DNA of 64,000 bases from Mycolicibacterium moriokaense (GTDB lineage Bacteria > Actinomycetota > Actinomycetes > Mycobacteriales > Mycobacteriaceae), in the NCBI RefSeq assembly GCF_010726085.1, contig NZ_AP022560.1:3844001-3908000 (forward strand). The letters run 5' to 3'. This document shows positions 53,478-61,715 of this stretch, one piece after another (the first letter of the stretch is position 1; every line of letters begins with the position of its first letter). The translations under genes and the position numbers were made by a program. Below the pieces are notes generated by a model. The model was not told the origin of the DNA and ran no database searches. It saw only the letters and a list, made by a program, of their open reading frames with translations.

Positions 53478-53503
53478 GTTTATTGGGTCTGGGCCGCGGG
53501 TAT
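53478..53503 (+). promoter_or_regulatory. SigF-like promoter upstream of the GlsB-type gene
   Basis: GTTT (53478-53481) and GGGTAT (53498-53503) are separated by 16 bases, which matches the mycobacterial SigF pattern GTTT then GGGTA. The start would fall near 53510, giving a leader of about 40 bases that contains GGAG before the GTG. Confidence 0.5.
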
Positions 53504-53549
53504 GTCCCGGATCACACAACGTGATCAGACCCGAGAGCTTGGAGACACC

Positions 53550-53858
53550 GTGACCATCACCAGCGTTATCACCGCAATCCTCATCGGCATCGTGGTCGGC
53601 GTCCTCGGCCGGCTGGTAGTGCCTGGCAAGCAACCGATCGGCATGGTGTTGACGGTCCTCGTCGGCATCGTGGCCGCGTTCATCGGCACCGCGATCGCGA
53701 GGGCGATCGGAATCCCCACCGCGACCAACGGCGTGGACTGGCTGGAACTGCTGGTTCAGGTCGTCGTCGCCGCGTTGGGCGTCGCCCTGGTGGCGTCCTT
53801 GATGGGACGCAGGCGCACCGGCCTGATGGGCCGCAGGCGCTCAGGGCTGCTGCGCTGA
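53550..53858 (+). CDS. GlsB/YeaQ/YmgE family stress-response membrane protein
   Basis: The 102-residue protein has three hydrophobic helices with the family pattern: ITAILIGIVVGVLGRLVVPG, GMVLTVLVGIVAAFIGTAIA and LLVQVVVAALGVALVASLMG. An arginine-rich C-terminus with a duplicated MGRRR unit follows. GTG at 53550 has GGAG six to seven bases upstream; the open frame further upstream is antisense to yjbQ. Members are small transglycosylase-associated proteins induced by stress. The SigF-like promoter fits such a role. Confidence 0.85.
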   Translation: MTITSVITAILIGIVVGVLGRLVVPGKQPIGMVLTVLVGIVAAFIGTAIARAIGIPTATNGVDWLELLVQVVVAALGVALVASLMGRRRTGLMGRRRSGLLR

Positions 53859-53873
53859 CCTCATACCCCCGAT

Positions 53874-53910
53874 GGCGATCCCGGCTGAGACCCCTGCGGC
53901 CGGGATCGCC
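53874..53910. terminator. Strong hairpin between convergent genes
   Basis: GGCGATCCCGGC (53874-53885) and GCCGGGATCGCC (53899-53910) are a perfect 12-base stem with a 13-base loop, followed by CCTTTCT. It lies between the GlsB-type stop and the SRPBCC stop and probably ends transcripts from both sides. Confidence 0.7.
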
Positions 53911-53915
53911 CCTTT

Positions 53916-54389
53916 CTAGAGGCTTTTGAGGAGCACGTCGAGCTTCTCGTAGCCCTCGGTCATACCGCCTTCCATCCCGGACGACAACAGCGCGTCGCGA
54001 GCCTCGGTGTTGGGACAGATCGAGCGACCCCGCAGCCGGGAGCGACCGTTGCCCAGATCGTCGAACCACATGAACTCGAGGTTCACCATGTCCGGTGCGC
54101 CCTCGAATTCGAAGGTCTGCAGGATGAACTCGTTGTCGCGCACGGTGTGGAAGGTGCCGTTGAAACCGAACGTCCCTCGCTCGTTGGTGTGGGTATAGCG
54201 GTAGCCGCCATGGCTTTTGAAGTTCCACTCGCTGACGTCCATCTCGAGGCCATGCGGGCCCAGCCACTGCTTCACCAGCTCCGGTTCGGCGTGTGCGCGG
54301 AACAGTGCCTCGACGGGCGCGTCGAATTCCCGGGTGAATTCCATGGCCAGGGTGTCCACCGGGGCCTTGAGGTCCAATGCGTTCGTCAT
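53916..54389 (-). CDS. SRPBCC/AHSA1 domain protein
   Basis: The 157-residue protein has the helix-grip pattern of the AHSA1 group: MEFTREFDAPVEALFRAHAE, VKQWLGPHGLEMDVSEWN, GGYRYTHTNERGTFGFNGTF and FMWFDDLGNGRSRL. Such proteins bind hydrophobic ligands. The start overlaps the stop of the preceding ArsR gene by four bases, a pairing common in actinobacteria in which the regulator controls the SRPBCC protein. Confidence 0.88.
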   Translation of the reverse strand: MTNALDLKAPVDTLAMEFTREFDAPVEALFRAHAEPELVKQWLGPHGLEMDVSEWNFKSHGGYRYTHTNERGTFGFNGTFHTVRDNEFILQTFEFEGAPDMVNLEFMWFDDLGNGRSRLRGRSICPNTEARDALLSSGMEGGMTEGYEKLDVLLKSL

Positions 54390-54745
54390 TTCTGTTTTCC
54401 CTTCGGTGTGTCGGTCATGTCGGCCAGTAGCGCATCCAGCCGGCGGTAACTGCGTTCGGCGTCAAGCCGATATCGGTCGATCCATGCGGTCAGCCTCTCC
54501 AGCGCGGCGGCGTCGAGATGGACGGGCCGTCGCTGCGCGTCGCGGGTCCGAGTGACAAGGCCCGCGTGCTCGAGCACCTGAATGTGCTTGGAGACCGCCT
54601 GTTTGGTGATGTCGAACGGGGCAGCCAGCTCGTTGACCGTGGCCGACCCCCTGGACAACCGCGCCACGATGGCGCGTCGAACCGGGTCCGCGAGCGCCAG
54701 GAAGGCGCGGTCGAGTCGCGCATCCTCATCGTCACCACTCCCCAT
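54386..54745 (-). CDS. ArsR family transcriptional regulator
   Basis: The 119-residue winged-helix protein has ALADPVRRAIVARLSRGSAT, the recognition helix region DITKQAVSKHIQVLEHAGLV and the wing TRTRDAQRRPVHLDA. No metal-binding cysteine motif, so it is of the SRPBCC-associated type rather than a metal sensor. ATG at 54745 with a weak AAGG site is preferred; a TTG two codons upstream is unlikely. An AT-rich palindrome over its start suggests autoregulation. Confidence 0.88.
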   Translation of the reverse strand: MGSGDDEDARLDRAFLALADPVRRAIVARLSRGSATVNELAAPFDITKQAVSKHIQVLEHAGLVTRTRDAQRRPVHLDAAALERLTAWIDRYRLDAERSYRRLDALLADMTDTPKGKQK

Positions 54746-54746
54746 T

Positions 54747-54780
54747 ATCAACCTTTTATTTGATCAATACTTTGGTTGAT
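54747..54780 (-). promoter_or_regulatory. AT-rich palindromic operator of the ArsR/SRPBCC operon
   Basis: ATCAACC (54747-54753) and GGTTGAT (54774-54780) are perfect inverted repeats 20 bases apart, with the palindrome TTGATCAA (54760-54767) between them. All share the TTGAT/ATCAA half-site. The block overlaps the weak ribosome-binding site of the ArsR gene. The stretch 54781-54885 beyond it shows nothing. Confidence 0.6.
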
Positions 54781-54885
54781 TACAACGGTAGGAAGGTTCG
54801 TGAGGGGTGTCAAGGGGTGGACCTACATCGCTGTCAATGAGCTGCGGGAAAGACGCGAGTAGCGGCCTGCAGAACGTGGATAGCG

Positions 54886-56214
54886 TCAGCGCTTCCTGCG
54901 GATGATTGCACGCAACTTGTCCAACCGCGTCGCGATCTCGCGCTCCGCACCGTGCGTGGTCGGGCGGTAGTAGTCGACGCCGACCAGCTCGTCGGGCGGA
55001 TATTGCTGGGGCACAACACCATCGGGGTCGTCGTGCGCGTACTTGTAGCCGATCGCGTTGCCCAGCTTCTCGGCACCCGAGTAGTGACCGTCGCGCAGAT
55101 GCGCGGGCACCAACCCCGCCTTACCCGCCCTGATATCGGCCATCGCGGACCCCAGCGCGGTGGTGACCGCATTCGACTTCGGCGCCGTCGCCAAGTGCAC
55201 CGTGGCATGGGCGAGCGTGAGTTGCGCCTCCGGCATCCCGATCAACTGCACCGTCTGCGCCGCGGCGACAGCGGTCTGCAGCGCCGACGGATCCGCCATG
55301 CCGATGTCCTCGCTCGCCAGGATCATGAGCCGGCGCGCGATGAACCGCGGGTCCTCGCCCGCCACCAACATCCGGGACAGGTAGTGCAGCGCAGCGTCGA
55401 CGTCCGAGCCGCGGACGGACTTGATGAACGCGCTGATCACGTCGTAGTGCTGATCCCCGTCGCGGTCGTACCGCACAGCCGCCTTGTCCAGCGACTGCTC
55501 GATGACCCCGACGGTCACGTCCTCCCCCGCTTCGGCCGCGACCTCGAGCGCCGTCAGCGCCCGCCGGGCGTCGCCTGCCGACAGCTGAACGAGCAGTTCG
55601 ATCGCGTCGTCGGTGACCTTGACCTTGCCGCCGAGTCCGCGCTCGTCGTCGATCGCTCGACGCACCACGGTGCGCACGGCATCGGAGTCCAGCGGCTGCA
55701 ACTGCAGGATCAGCGATCGCGACAGCAGCGGTGCAACGACCGAGAACGACGGGTTCTCGGTGGTGGCGGCCACCAGCAGCACGACGCGGTTCTCGACGGC
55801 GGACAGCAGGGCGTCCTGTTGCGTCTTGGAGAACCGGTGCACCTCGTCGATGAACAAGACGGTCTGCTCACCGTGCGCGGCCGCCCGCCGGGCAACGTCG
55901 ATGACGGCGCGGACCTCCTTCACACCGGCCGAAAGCGCCGACAGCGCCTCGAACCGGCGGCCCGTCGCCTGCGAGATCAGCGATGCGAGCGTCGTCTTGC
56001 CGGTCCCCGGCGGGCCGTACAGGATGACCGACGCCGCGCCGGAGCCCTCGACCATGCGGCGCATCGGCGCACCAGGCTGCAGCAAATGGTCCTGACCGAC
56101 GACCTCGTCGAGGGTGGCGGGCCGCATCCGTACGGCCAGCGGGGTCGACGCGCCGACGGGTGCCACCCCGGACGACAGTTCGTCGCCGGGGACGTCAAAC
56201 AGACCGTCCGCCAC
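54886..56214 (-). CDS. rarA: Replication-associated recombination protein A (RarA/MgsA AAA ATPase)
   Basis: RarA is a clamp-loader-like ATPase acting at stalled forks. The 442-residue protein has [17 protein letters not shown] near the N-terminus, Walker [15 protein letters not shown], Walker [21 protein letters not shown], sensor 1 [14 protein letters not shown] and the C-terminal oligomerisation domain with [20 protein letters not shown] and [17 protein letters not shown]. It starts with GTG; M. tuberculosis has it as Rv2559c in the same neighbourhood after alaS. Confidence 0.94.
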   Translation of the reverse strand: MADGLFDVPGDELSSGVAPVGASTPLAVRMRPATLDEVVGQDHLLQPGAPMRRMVEGSGAASVILYGPPGTGKTTLASLISQATGRRFEALSALSAGVKEVRAVIDVARRAAAHGEQTVLFIDEVHRFSKTQQDALLSAVENRVVLLVAATTENPSFSVVAPLLSRSLILQLQPLDSDAVRTVVRRAIDDERGLGGKVKVTDDAIELLVQLSAGDARRALTALEVAAEAGEDVTVGVIEQSLDKAAVRYDRDGDQHYDVISAFIKSVRGSDVDAALHYLSRMLVAGEDPRFIARRLMILASEDIGMADPSALQTAVAAAQTVQLIGMPEAQLTLAHATVHLATAPKSNAVTTALGSAMADIRAGKAGLVPAHLRDGHYSGAEKLGNAIGYKYAHDDPDGVVPQQYPPDELVGVDYYRPTTHGAEREIATRLDKLRAIIRRKR

Positions 56215-56234
56215 GCACCCTCTTTACCACGGAG

Positions 56235-57071
56235 CTATGACGCTGGCGCCGTCACGAAGTCGATCAGTTCCTCGACCCGTCCGATCAGCGCGGGCTCGAG
56301 GTCGTTCCAGTCGCGCACGCGACTCCTGATCCGCTGCCACGCCCTGGCGATGTCGGCCTGCTCGGTGTGCGGCCACCCCAGCTTGCGGCACACGCCCTTC
56401 TTCCAGTCCATGCCCTTGGGGATGACGGGCCAGGCCTGCAGCCCCAGCCGGCCGGGTTTGACCGCCTGCCAGATGTCGATGAACGGATGACCGACCACCA
56501 GCGTGTGCGCGCCGCCTGGGCCCCGGCGCACCTCCTCAGCGATGCGGGCCTCCTTCGAACCGGCGACCAGGTGGTCGACGAGCACGCCAAGCCGTCGGCC
56601 TGGCTCCGGACGAAACTCCTCGACGATCGCGGTGAGATCGTCGACGCCGCCGAGGTATTCGACGACGACACCCTCGATGCGCAGGTCGTCACCCCAGACC
56701 TGTTCGACGAGTTCGGCGTCGTGACGGCCCTCGACGTAGATGCGGCTCGGCAACGCGACCTTCGCGCGGGCGCCGGGCACCGCCACCGATCCGGACGCGG
56801 TGCGCGACGGCTTCGGCGCGGCCCGCTTGGGCGGGGTGAGGATGACCGGTTTCCCGTCGACGAGATAGCCGGGGCCGACAGGGAACGGCTTCCGGCGGCC
56901 GCGGCGGTCCTCAAGTTCCATCCGGCCGTATTCGATGCGGACGATCGCGCCGACGAACCCTGTCGCAGCGTCCTCGACGACCAACCCGATCTCTGCCGGG
57001 ACTTCGACGGAGCGCGGAGCCTTGCGATGGGGATTGGATGCGAGGACATCGGAGCCATAGCGGTCAGCCAC
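56235..57071 (-). CDS. DUF3097 family protein
   Basis: The 278-residue soluble protein carries conserved phrases of this actinobacterial family: VEVPAEIGLVVEDAATGFVG, SRIYVEGRHDAELVEQVWGD, DHLVAGSKEARIAEEV and VVGHPFIDIWQAVKP. The YVEGRHDAELVE and VDHLVAGSKE stretches resemble the Glu and Asp-containing motifs of TOPRIM domains, which would suggest nucleic acid binding; this is an inference. Its GTG start has TACGAT six bases upstream, overlapping the divergent promoter. Confidence 0.82.
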   Translation of the reverse strand: MADRYGSDVLASNPHRKAPRSVEVPAEIGLVVEDAATGFVGAIVRIEYGRMELEDRRGRRKPFPVGPGYLVDGKPVILTPPKRAAPKPSRTASGSVAVPGARAKVALPSRIYVEGRHDAELVEQVWGDDLRIEGVVVEYLGGVDDLTAIVEEFRPEPGRRLGVLVDHLVAGSKEARIAEEVRRGPGGAHTLVVGHPFIDIWQAVKPGRLGLQAWPVIPKGMDWKKGVCRKLGWPHTEQADIARAWQRIRSRVRDWNDLEPALIGRVEELIDFVTAPAS

Positions 57072-57094
57072 CGGGTGATCGTAGGGTCAGCACC
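57072..57094. promoter_or_regulatory. Overlapping divergent leaderless promoters in a 23-base gap
   Basis: On the minus strand TACGAT (57078-57083) lies six bases before the GTG at 57071. On the plus strand TAGGGT (57082-57087) lies seven bases before the GTG at 57095. The hexamers share two bases, so RNA polymerase could occupy only one at a time. Confidence 0.55.
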
Positions 57095-57676
57095 GTGCTG
57101 CTGAACCGCGACACGGCCGAGGGAATCGTTAACGGCAGCATCACACTCGTGCTTCGGCGTTGGGACGCGCCGAGGGCGAAGGCGGGCGGCACGCAACGCA
57201 CCTCGGCGGGCACGATCCGCATCGACGACGTCACCGAATACCCGGGCGACCATCGGGTCACCGCGGCGCAGGCCCGCGCCGCCGGCTATCCGGACGCCGC
57301 AGCCGCGCAAAAGGATCTGGACCGCCGACCCGCGCGGCACACGTACGCCATCGCGGTGTCCTACCTGGGTCCCGACGAACGACTCGAACTTGCCGCCGAC
57401 GATCGCCTGTCGGCGGACGACGTGGCCGCGATCACCGCGCGCCTGGACCGATGGGATGCCGCGACCGAGCCATGGACGAGGCAGTATCTGACGATGATCG
57501 GAGCCAACGAGGCGGTGCGCGCACCGGATCTGGCCGAGCGCGTCGGGCTGGATGTGCCACGGTTCAAGAGGCGTGTTCGACAGCTCAAGTCGCTCGGGCT
57601 GACGATCAGCCTCGAGGTCGGCTACCGCCTGTCCCCACGGGGCCGGGTGTTCCTACGAATGTCTGAGCGAGGATGA
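57095..57676 (+). CDS. ASCH-like / PUA-fold domain protein
   Basis: The 193-residue protein opens with NGSITLVLRRWDAPRAKAGG and SAGTIRIDDVTEY, which recall ASCH domains that bind RNA. A charged helical part follows, ending in what may be a winged-helix (LAERVGLDVPRFKRRVRQLKSLGL, YRLSPRGRVFLRMSER). Function unknown. GTG at 57095 is chosen because the upstream open frame is antisense to DUF3097 and a -10 hexamer lies seven bases before it. It ends five bases before the next gene. Confidence 0.72.
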   Translation: MLLNRDTAEGIVNGSITLVLRRWDAPRAKAGGTQRTSAGTIRIDDVTEYPGDHRVTAAQARAAGYPDAAAAQKDLDRRPARHTYAIAVSYLGPDERLELAADDRLSADDVAAITARLDRWDAATEPWTRQYLTMIGANEAVRAPDLAERVGLDVPRFKRRVRQLKSLGLTISLEVGYRLSPRGRVFLRMSERG

Positions 57677-57680
57677 GACG

Positions 57681-58472
57681 GTGACAGACCTATCGAAATA
57701 TGGGCCGTGGGCCGTGGTGGCCGGCGGCTCGGAGGGCGTCGGCGCGGAGTTCGCGCGGCAGTTGGCCGACGCCGGCGTCAATCTCGTGCTGATCGCCCGC
57801 AAGCCGGGACCACTGGCCGAGACGGCGGATTCGTGTCGCGCGCTCGGTGCCGAAGTACGCACTCTCGCAGTGGATCTGGTGTCCACCGACGCCGTGGACC
57901 AGATCGCCGACGCCACCTCCGACATCGAGGTGGGCCTGTTGATCTACAACGCAGGCGCCAACACCTGCAGCGAGCATTTCCTCGACGGTGGGCTCAGCGA
58001 GTTCGGCCGGGTGATCGACCTGAACATCAACACCATGCTGACGCTGGTGCAGCACTTCGGCCGCCCGATGCGGGAGCGCCGACGCGGCGGCATCCTGATG
58101 GTCGGCTCGATGGCCGGCTACCTCGGCTCGATGCGCCACACGGTGTACGGCGGCGTCAAGGCCTTCGGACGCATCTTCGCCGAAAGCCTGTGGCTCGAGT
58201 TGCGCGACTACGACGTCGACGTGCTCGAACTGGTGCTCGGCGTGACCCGCACACCCGCGATGGAGCGCGTCGGCCTGAACTTCGACGTGCCGGGCATGCG
58301 GGTCGCCCAGCCAGCGGACGTCGCACGCGAAGGCCTCGAACACCTGCCCCACGGTCCCGTGCACATCGCGGGCGGCAACGGCGACGACGTCGCCCGGCGC
58401 AACGACCCCGACCGCGCCAAGGTGGTGCTCGGCACCCACAAGTTCATGGAGAAGTTGATGGGATCCCGCTAG
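57681..58472 (+). CDS. Short-chain dehydrogenase/reductase
   Basis: The 263-residue protein has the NAD(P) loop VVAGGSEGVGAEFARQLA, the LLIYNAGANTCSEHFL structural motif, catalytic Ser in MVGSMAGYLGSM and the YxxxK pair in VYGGVKAFGRIF. Tyr and Lys are present, so it should be active; the substrate is unknown. GTG start. It forms a plus-strand group with the next two genes (SnoaL then SDR), probably one operon for oxidation of a lipid or xenobiotic. Confidence 0.88.
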   Translation: MTDLSKYGPWAVVAGGSEGVGAEFARQLADAGVNLVLIARKPGPLAETADSCRALGAEVRTLAVDLVSTDAVDQIADATSDIEVGLLIYNAGANTCSEHFLDGGLSEFGRVIDLNINTMLTLVQHFGRPMRERRRGGILMVGSMAGYLGSMRHTVYGGVKAFGRIFAESLWLELRDYDVDVLELVLGVTRTPAMERVGLNFDVPGMRVAQPADVAREGLEHLPHGPVHIAGGNGDDVARRNDPDRAKVVLGTHKFMEKLMGSR

Positions 58473-58487
58473 CCGAAAGGACTTCCG

Positions 58488-58967
58488 ATGACCGACGAGC
58501 GACTGGCCGAGCTGGAACGCCGCCTGGAACGCATCGAGGCCGAACGCGCGATCGAGCGGATCATCGCGTCCTACGGTCCCCTCGTCGATGCGGGCGAGGC
58601 AGACGCCGCCGCACAGCTCTGGGCGACAGACGGCAGCTACGACGTCGAGGGCTGGCCCATGCGCAGCCGCGACGACGTGGCCGCGATGGTGCGCTCCGAC
58701 GCCCATCAGGGCTTGATCAGCCGGGGCGCCAGCCATTTTCTCGGCCCGGCCGTGGTGACCGTGGATGGATCGGACGCCGTGGCGGTGTGCGAATCGATCC
58801 TCCTGCTGCACCGCGGCGACGGCTTCGTCGTCGCCCGGGCGGGCGCCAACCACTTCCGGCTGAAGTACATCGACGACCGCTGGCAGATCGTGGAGCGTAA
58901 GACGCGAACGCTGGACGGCAAGGCCGAGGCGCGCGCCCTGCTGGCGTCGGGAGTGGCCGGCGCATGA
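58488..58967 (+). CDS. SnoaL-like / NTF2-fold protein
   Basis: The 159-residue protein begins with a coiled stretch (LAELERRLERIEAERAIERI) and continues with the NTF2-type core (SYGPLVDAGEADAAAQLWAT, FVVARAGANHFRLKYIDDRW). AAAGGA precedes the ATG at 58488. Its stop overlaps the next gene by four bases. Such proteins are often cyclases, isomerases or dehydratases in pathways with SDR enzymes, but no reaction can be assigned. Confidence 0.82.
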   Translation: MTDERLAELERRLERIEAERAIERIIASYGPLVDAGEADAAAQLWATDGSYDVEGWPMRSRDDVAAMVRSDAHQGLISRGASHFLGPAVVTVDGSDAVAVCESILLLHRGDGFVVARAGANHFRLKYIDDRWQIVERKTRTLDGKAEARALLASGVAGA

Positions 58968-59743
58968 GTGGTCAGCTGGACGGCAAGGTGGCACTGGTGA
59001 CCGGGGCGGGGGCCGGCATCGGCGAGGGCATCGCGCGGCGTTTCGCCGACGAGGGTGCACGGGTGGTGGTTGCCGAGATCGACACGGCGGCAGGAGAAAC
59101 CGTCGCCGACGCGATCGGTGGCACGTTCGTCCGCGTGGACGTGTCGGACCGCGAACAGGTCGAGTCGGCGGTGCAGACCGCGGTGTCGACGTACGGGTCG
59201 ATCGACATCGTCGTGAACAACGCATGGGGCGGCGGGGCGATCGGCCGGGTCGAGGCGAAGACCGATGAACAACTGGCACAGGGCATCGCCGTCGGCTACT
59301 ACGGTCCGTACTGGGCGATGCGGGCCGCCTTCCCGCACATGAAGGACAACGGCTGGGGCCGCGTCATCAACATGTGCAGCCTCAACGGCGTCAACGCCCA
59401 TATGGGCACGCTTGAGTACAACGCCGCCAAGGAAGCGCTGCGTGCGCTCACCCGTACCGCGGCACGCGAGTGGGCGCCGACGGGCGTCACGGTCAACGCG
59501 ATCTGCCCGGCCGCCAAGAGTCGGGCGTTCTTTCGCGCCATCGGCGACTACCCCGAGTTGGAGGCGATGGCCGACGCCGCGAATCCGATGGGGCGCATGG
59601 GCGATCCGTACGACGACATCGCACCCGTGGCCGTGTTCCTGGCGGGCGAGGGCTCGCGGTACCTGACCGGGAACACGTTGTTCGTCGACGGCGGCGGGCA
59701 CATCAACGGCACGCCGTGGGCGCCCGAGCTCGACGCCGGCTAG
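58964..59743 (+). CDS. Short-chain dehydrogenase/reductase
   Basis: The 259-residue protein has the classical SDR motifs: VTGAGAGIGEGIARRFADEG, IDIVVNNAWGGGAIG, Ser in VINMCSLNGVNAHMG, YxxxK in LEYNAAKEALRAL and the C-terminal LTGNTLFVDGGGHINGTPW. It overlaps the SnoaL-like gene by four bases. It converges on the zinc metallopeptidase gene with three bases between stops. Confidence 0.9.
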   Translation: MSGQLDGKVALVTGAGAGIGEGIARRFADEGARVVVAEIDTAAGETVADAIGGTFVRVDVSDREQVESAVQTAVSTYGSIDIVVNNAWGGGAIGRVEAKTDEQLAQGIAVGYYGPYWAMRAAFPHMKDNGWGRVINMCSLNGVNAHMGTLEYNAAKEALRALTRTAAREWAPTGVTVNAICPAAKSRAFFRAIGDYPELEAMADAANPMGRMGDPYDDIAPVAVFLAGEGSRYLTGNTLFVDGGGHINGTPWAPELDAG

Positions 59744-59746
59744 CGC

Positions 59747-60790
59747 CTACCGGGATTTGGCGGGATCCGAGACGATCTCGTCGATGATCGTGTGCACGAG
59801 GCGCATCTTGTCCAGCACCTTCGCAGGCAGCACGAACGGGTAGAGGTCTTCCTTGCCCATCGACCGGTTGATCATGTTCAGCGCCCAGGTGAGGGGCAGC
59901 CAGATATCGATGGTCGTGTCGAATCCGCTGGGGCCCAACACCCGCCGCTCGAAGGTGGCGCTGGCCGGCGCCAGCCCGAACGCCGCGGCGGTGTCCAAGG
60001 TGTCGCGGATGTGCAGGTAGTGGGCGAAGGTCTCGGCCCAGTCTTCGGCCGGATGCATGGTGGCATAGGAGGATACGTAGTCCTTCTGCCATTCCTTCGG
60101 CGGGCCCTCGTTGTAGTGCCGGTCCAGCGCGGCCTGATAGTCGGCATCAGGGTCGCCGTACAGCTCGCGGAACTGAGCCTTGTAGTTCTCTGACGGGTCG
60201 ACGAGCCGGTAGTAGTAGTAATGCCCGATCTCGTGCCTGAAATGGCCGAGCAGCGTGCGATAGGGCTCCTCCATCGACACCCGCAGTTGCTCGCGGTGCA
60301 CGTCGTCGCCCTCGGCGAGATCGAGTGTGATCACGCCGTTCTCGTGACCGGTGAACACCTTTTCGGTCTCGCTGGACAGCAGGTCGAATGCGAGGCCGAA
60401 CTGCGGGTCCTCATCACGTCCGACTATCGGCAGCTTCATCTCGTGCAACTGGGCGATGAGGCGACGCTTGGCCTTCTCCGCATCGGCGAAGGCCGCCATG
60501 GCCTTGGTGTCGGCGTCGTTGGGCCGCGTCCGCGTCAGCGCACACGACGTGCACAGCCTCCGGGTCGCGGCACGTTCGACCAGCCAATTGCACTGGGCGG
60601 TATACAGATTCGCGCACAGCTGGTAGTCGCTGGATGGCACCGCACCCGCATGGTCGCTCTCGTCGTCGGGGGCGATCACCAGCAGCGCCATGTCCTCCAG
60701 CGAGAAGCCCAACGAACTTCCGCACGACAGGCACAGCGAGTTCTCGAACGCCAACCGCTGGCCGCAGTTGGGACAGGTGAAGTCACGCAT
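59747..60790 (-). CDS. Putative zinc-binding metallopeptidase with N-terminal zinc ribbon
   Basis: The 347-residue protein begins with a zinc ribbon (CPNCGQRLAFENSLCLSCG) and has a peptidase-like motif in FRHEIGHYYYYRLVD with a downstream acidic block HPAEDWAETFAHYLHI, which could supply the third ligand. The family is annotated as putative zinc metallopeptidase. The start overlaps the transglutaminase stop by eight bases, so it belongs to the operon with the transglutaminase and ATP-grasp/alpha-E genes, where it could act on a product of those enzymes. Confidence 0.85.
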   Translation of the reverse strand: MRDFTCPNCGQRLAFENSLCLSCGSSLGFSLEDMALLVIAPDDESDHAGAVPSSDYQLCANLYTAQCNWLVERAATRRLCTSCALTRTRPNDADTKAMAAFADAEKAKRRLIAQLHEMKLPIVGRDEDPQFGLAFDLLSSETEKVFTGHENGVITLDLAEGDDVHREQLRVSMEEPYRTLLGHFRHEIGHYYYYRLVDPSENYKAQFRELYGDPDADYQAALDRHYNEGPPKEWQKDYVSSYATMHPAEDWAETFAHYLHIRDTLDTAAAFGLAPASATFERRVLGPSGFDTTIDIWLPLTWALNMINRSMGKEDLYPFVLPAKVLDKMRLVHTIIDEIVSDPAKSR

Positions 60791-61715
60791 TCAGAACGCC
60801 ACCCTCATACGGCGCCACATCCACGGAGACGTCGATGACACTGCTCTCGGAGTCGGTGTAGATGATGCCGCGCAACGGGGGCACGTCGGCGTAGTCGCGG
60901 CCGAATCCCACGGTGATATAGCGCTCGTCGACCATCTGGTCGTTGGTGGGATCGAAACCAAGCCACTGATTCTGCGGCGTCCATACCGATGCCCACGCGT
61001 GTGTGGCGTCGATGCCCACCATGCGTTCCTTTCCTGGAGGTGGGTCGGTCGCCAGGTACCCGGACACGTAGCTGGCAGCCAATCCATTGGCACGCAGGCA
61101 GGCGATCGCCAGCCGCGCGAAGTCTTGACATACCCCCTCTCGCGCCGCCAAAACCTCGCTCACCTGAGTGGACACCGTTGTGGAACCGGACCGATAGGTG
61201 AAGTCGTTGAAGATCCGCGATGACAGGTCGCGCAGCACCTCGATCAGTGGGCGCTCCGGAACGAAACTCGGTGCGGCGTACTCGCGGACCTCGTCGGTGA
61301 TCTCGGGCGGCCGCAGATCCAGGGTGAATTCTGTCGCCAGGGCACCGTCGGTGCCGACTGGCCTGGCGATCTCCCACGGCGCGCGCGCCGACCCGCCCTC
61401 GTACAGGTCCGGGGGCGGCGGATCGACTTCGACCACCGACCGGCTCGTGATCGCCAGGGTGCGGTGCCGCTCGGTGACATGGAAATACGAGCTGATGTTC
61501 CCGTAGACATCGCGGCTGGTCGAGCTGTCGGCGGCCTCCGGTTCGATGATCAATTCGTGCGACAGACAGCGCTGGCGCGCGGAATCGCGCGGGGTGAGGA
61601 AGCCGCGCCCGTAACTGCTGGTCACGACGTCCGAGTAGTGGTAGACCGTGCGGTGCGCCACCTGATAGCACCGGCTCGAGATCGAGGGTGTCGGCCCGTC
61701 GGGGAACGCCGTCAC
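60783..61715 (-). CDS. Transglutaminase-like family protein
   Basis: The 310-residue protein starts at a GTG (61715) overlapping the preceding stop by four bases; a longer ATG start at 61745 would overlap by 34. The N-terminal part (YQVAHRTVYHYSDVVTSSYG) is the bacterial transglutaminase N domain. The catalytic Cys is in REGVCQDFARLAIACLR, His in VGIDATHAWASVWTP and Asp in WLGFDPTNDQMVDE. No signal peptide. With alpha-E and ATP-grasp proteins it belongs to a conserved amide-ligase-type cluster. Confidence 0.9.
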   Translation of the reverse strand: MTAFPDGPTPSISSRCYQVAHRTVYHYSDVVTSSYGRGFLTPRDSARQRCLSHELIIEPEAADSSTSRDVYGNISSYFHVTERHRTLAITSRSVVEVDPPPPDLYEGGSARAPWEIARPVGTDGALATEFTLDLRPPEITDEVREYAAPSFVPERPLIEVLRDLSSRIFNDFTYRSGSTTVSTQVSEVLAAREGVCQDFARLAIACLRANGLAASYVSGYLATDPPPGKERMVGIDATHAWASVWTPQNQWLGFDPTNDQMVDERYITVGFGRDYADVPPLRGIIYTDSESSVIDVSVDVAPYEGGVLNA

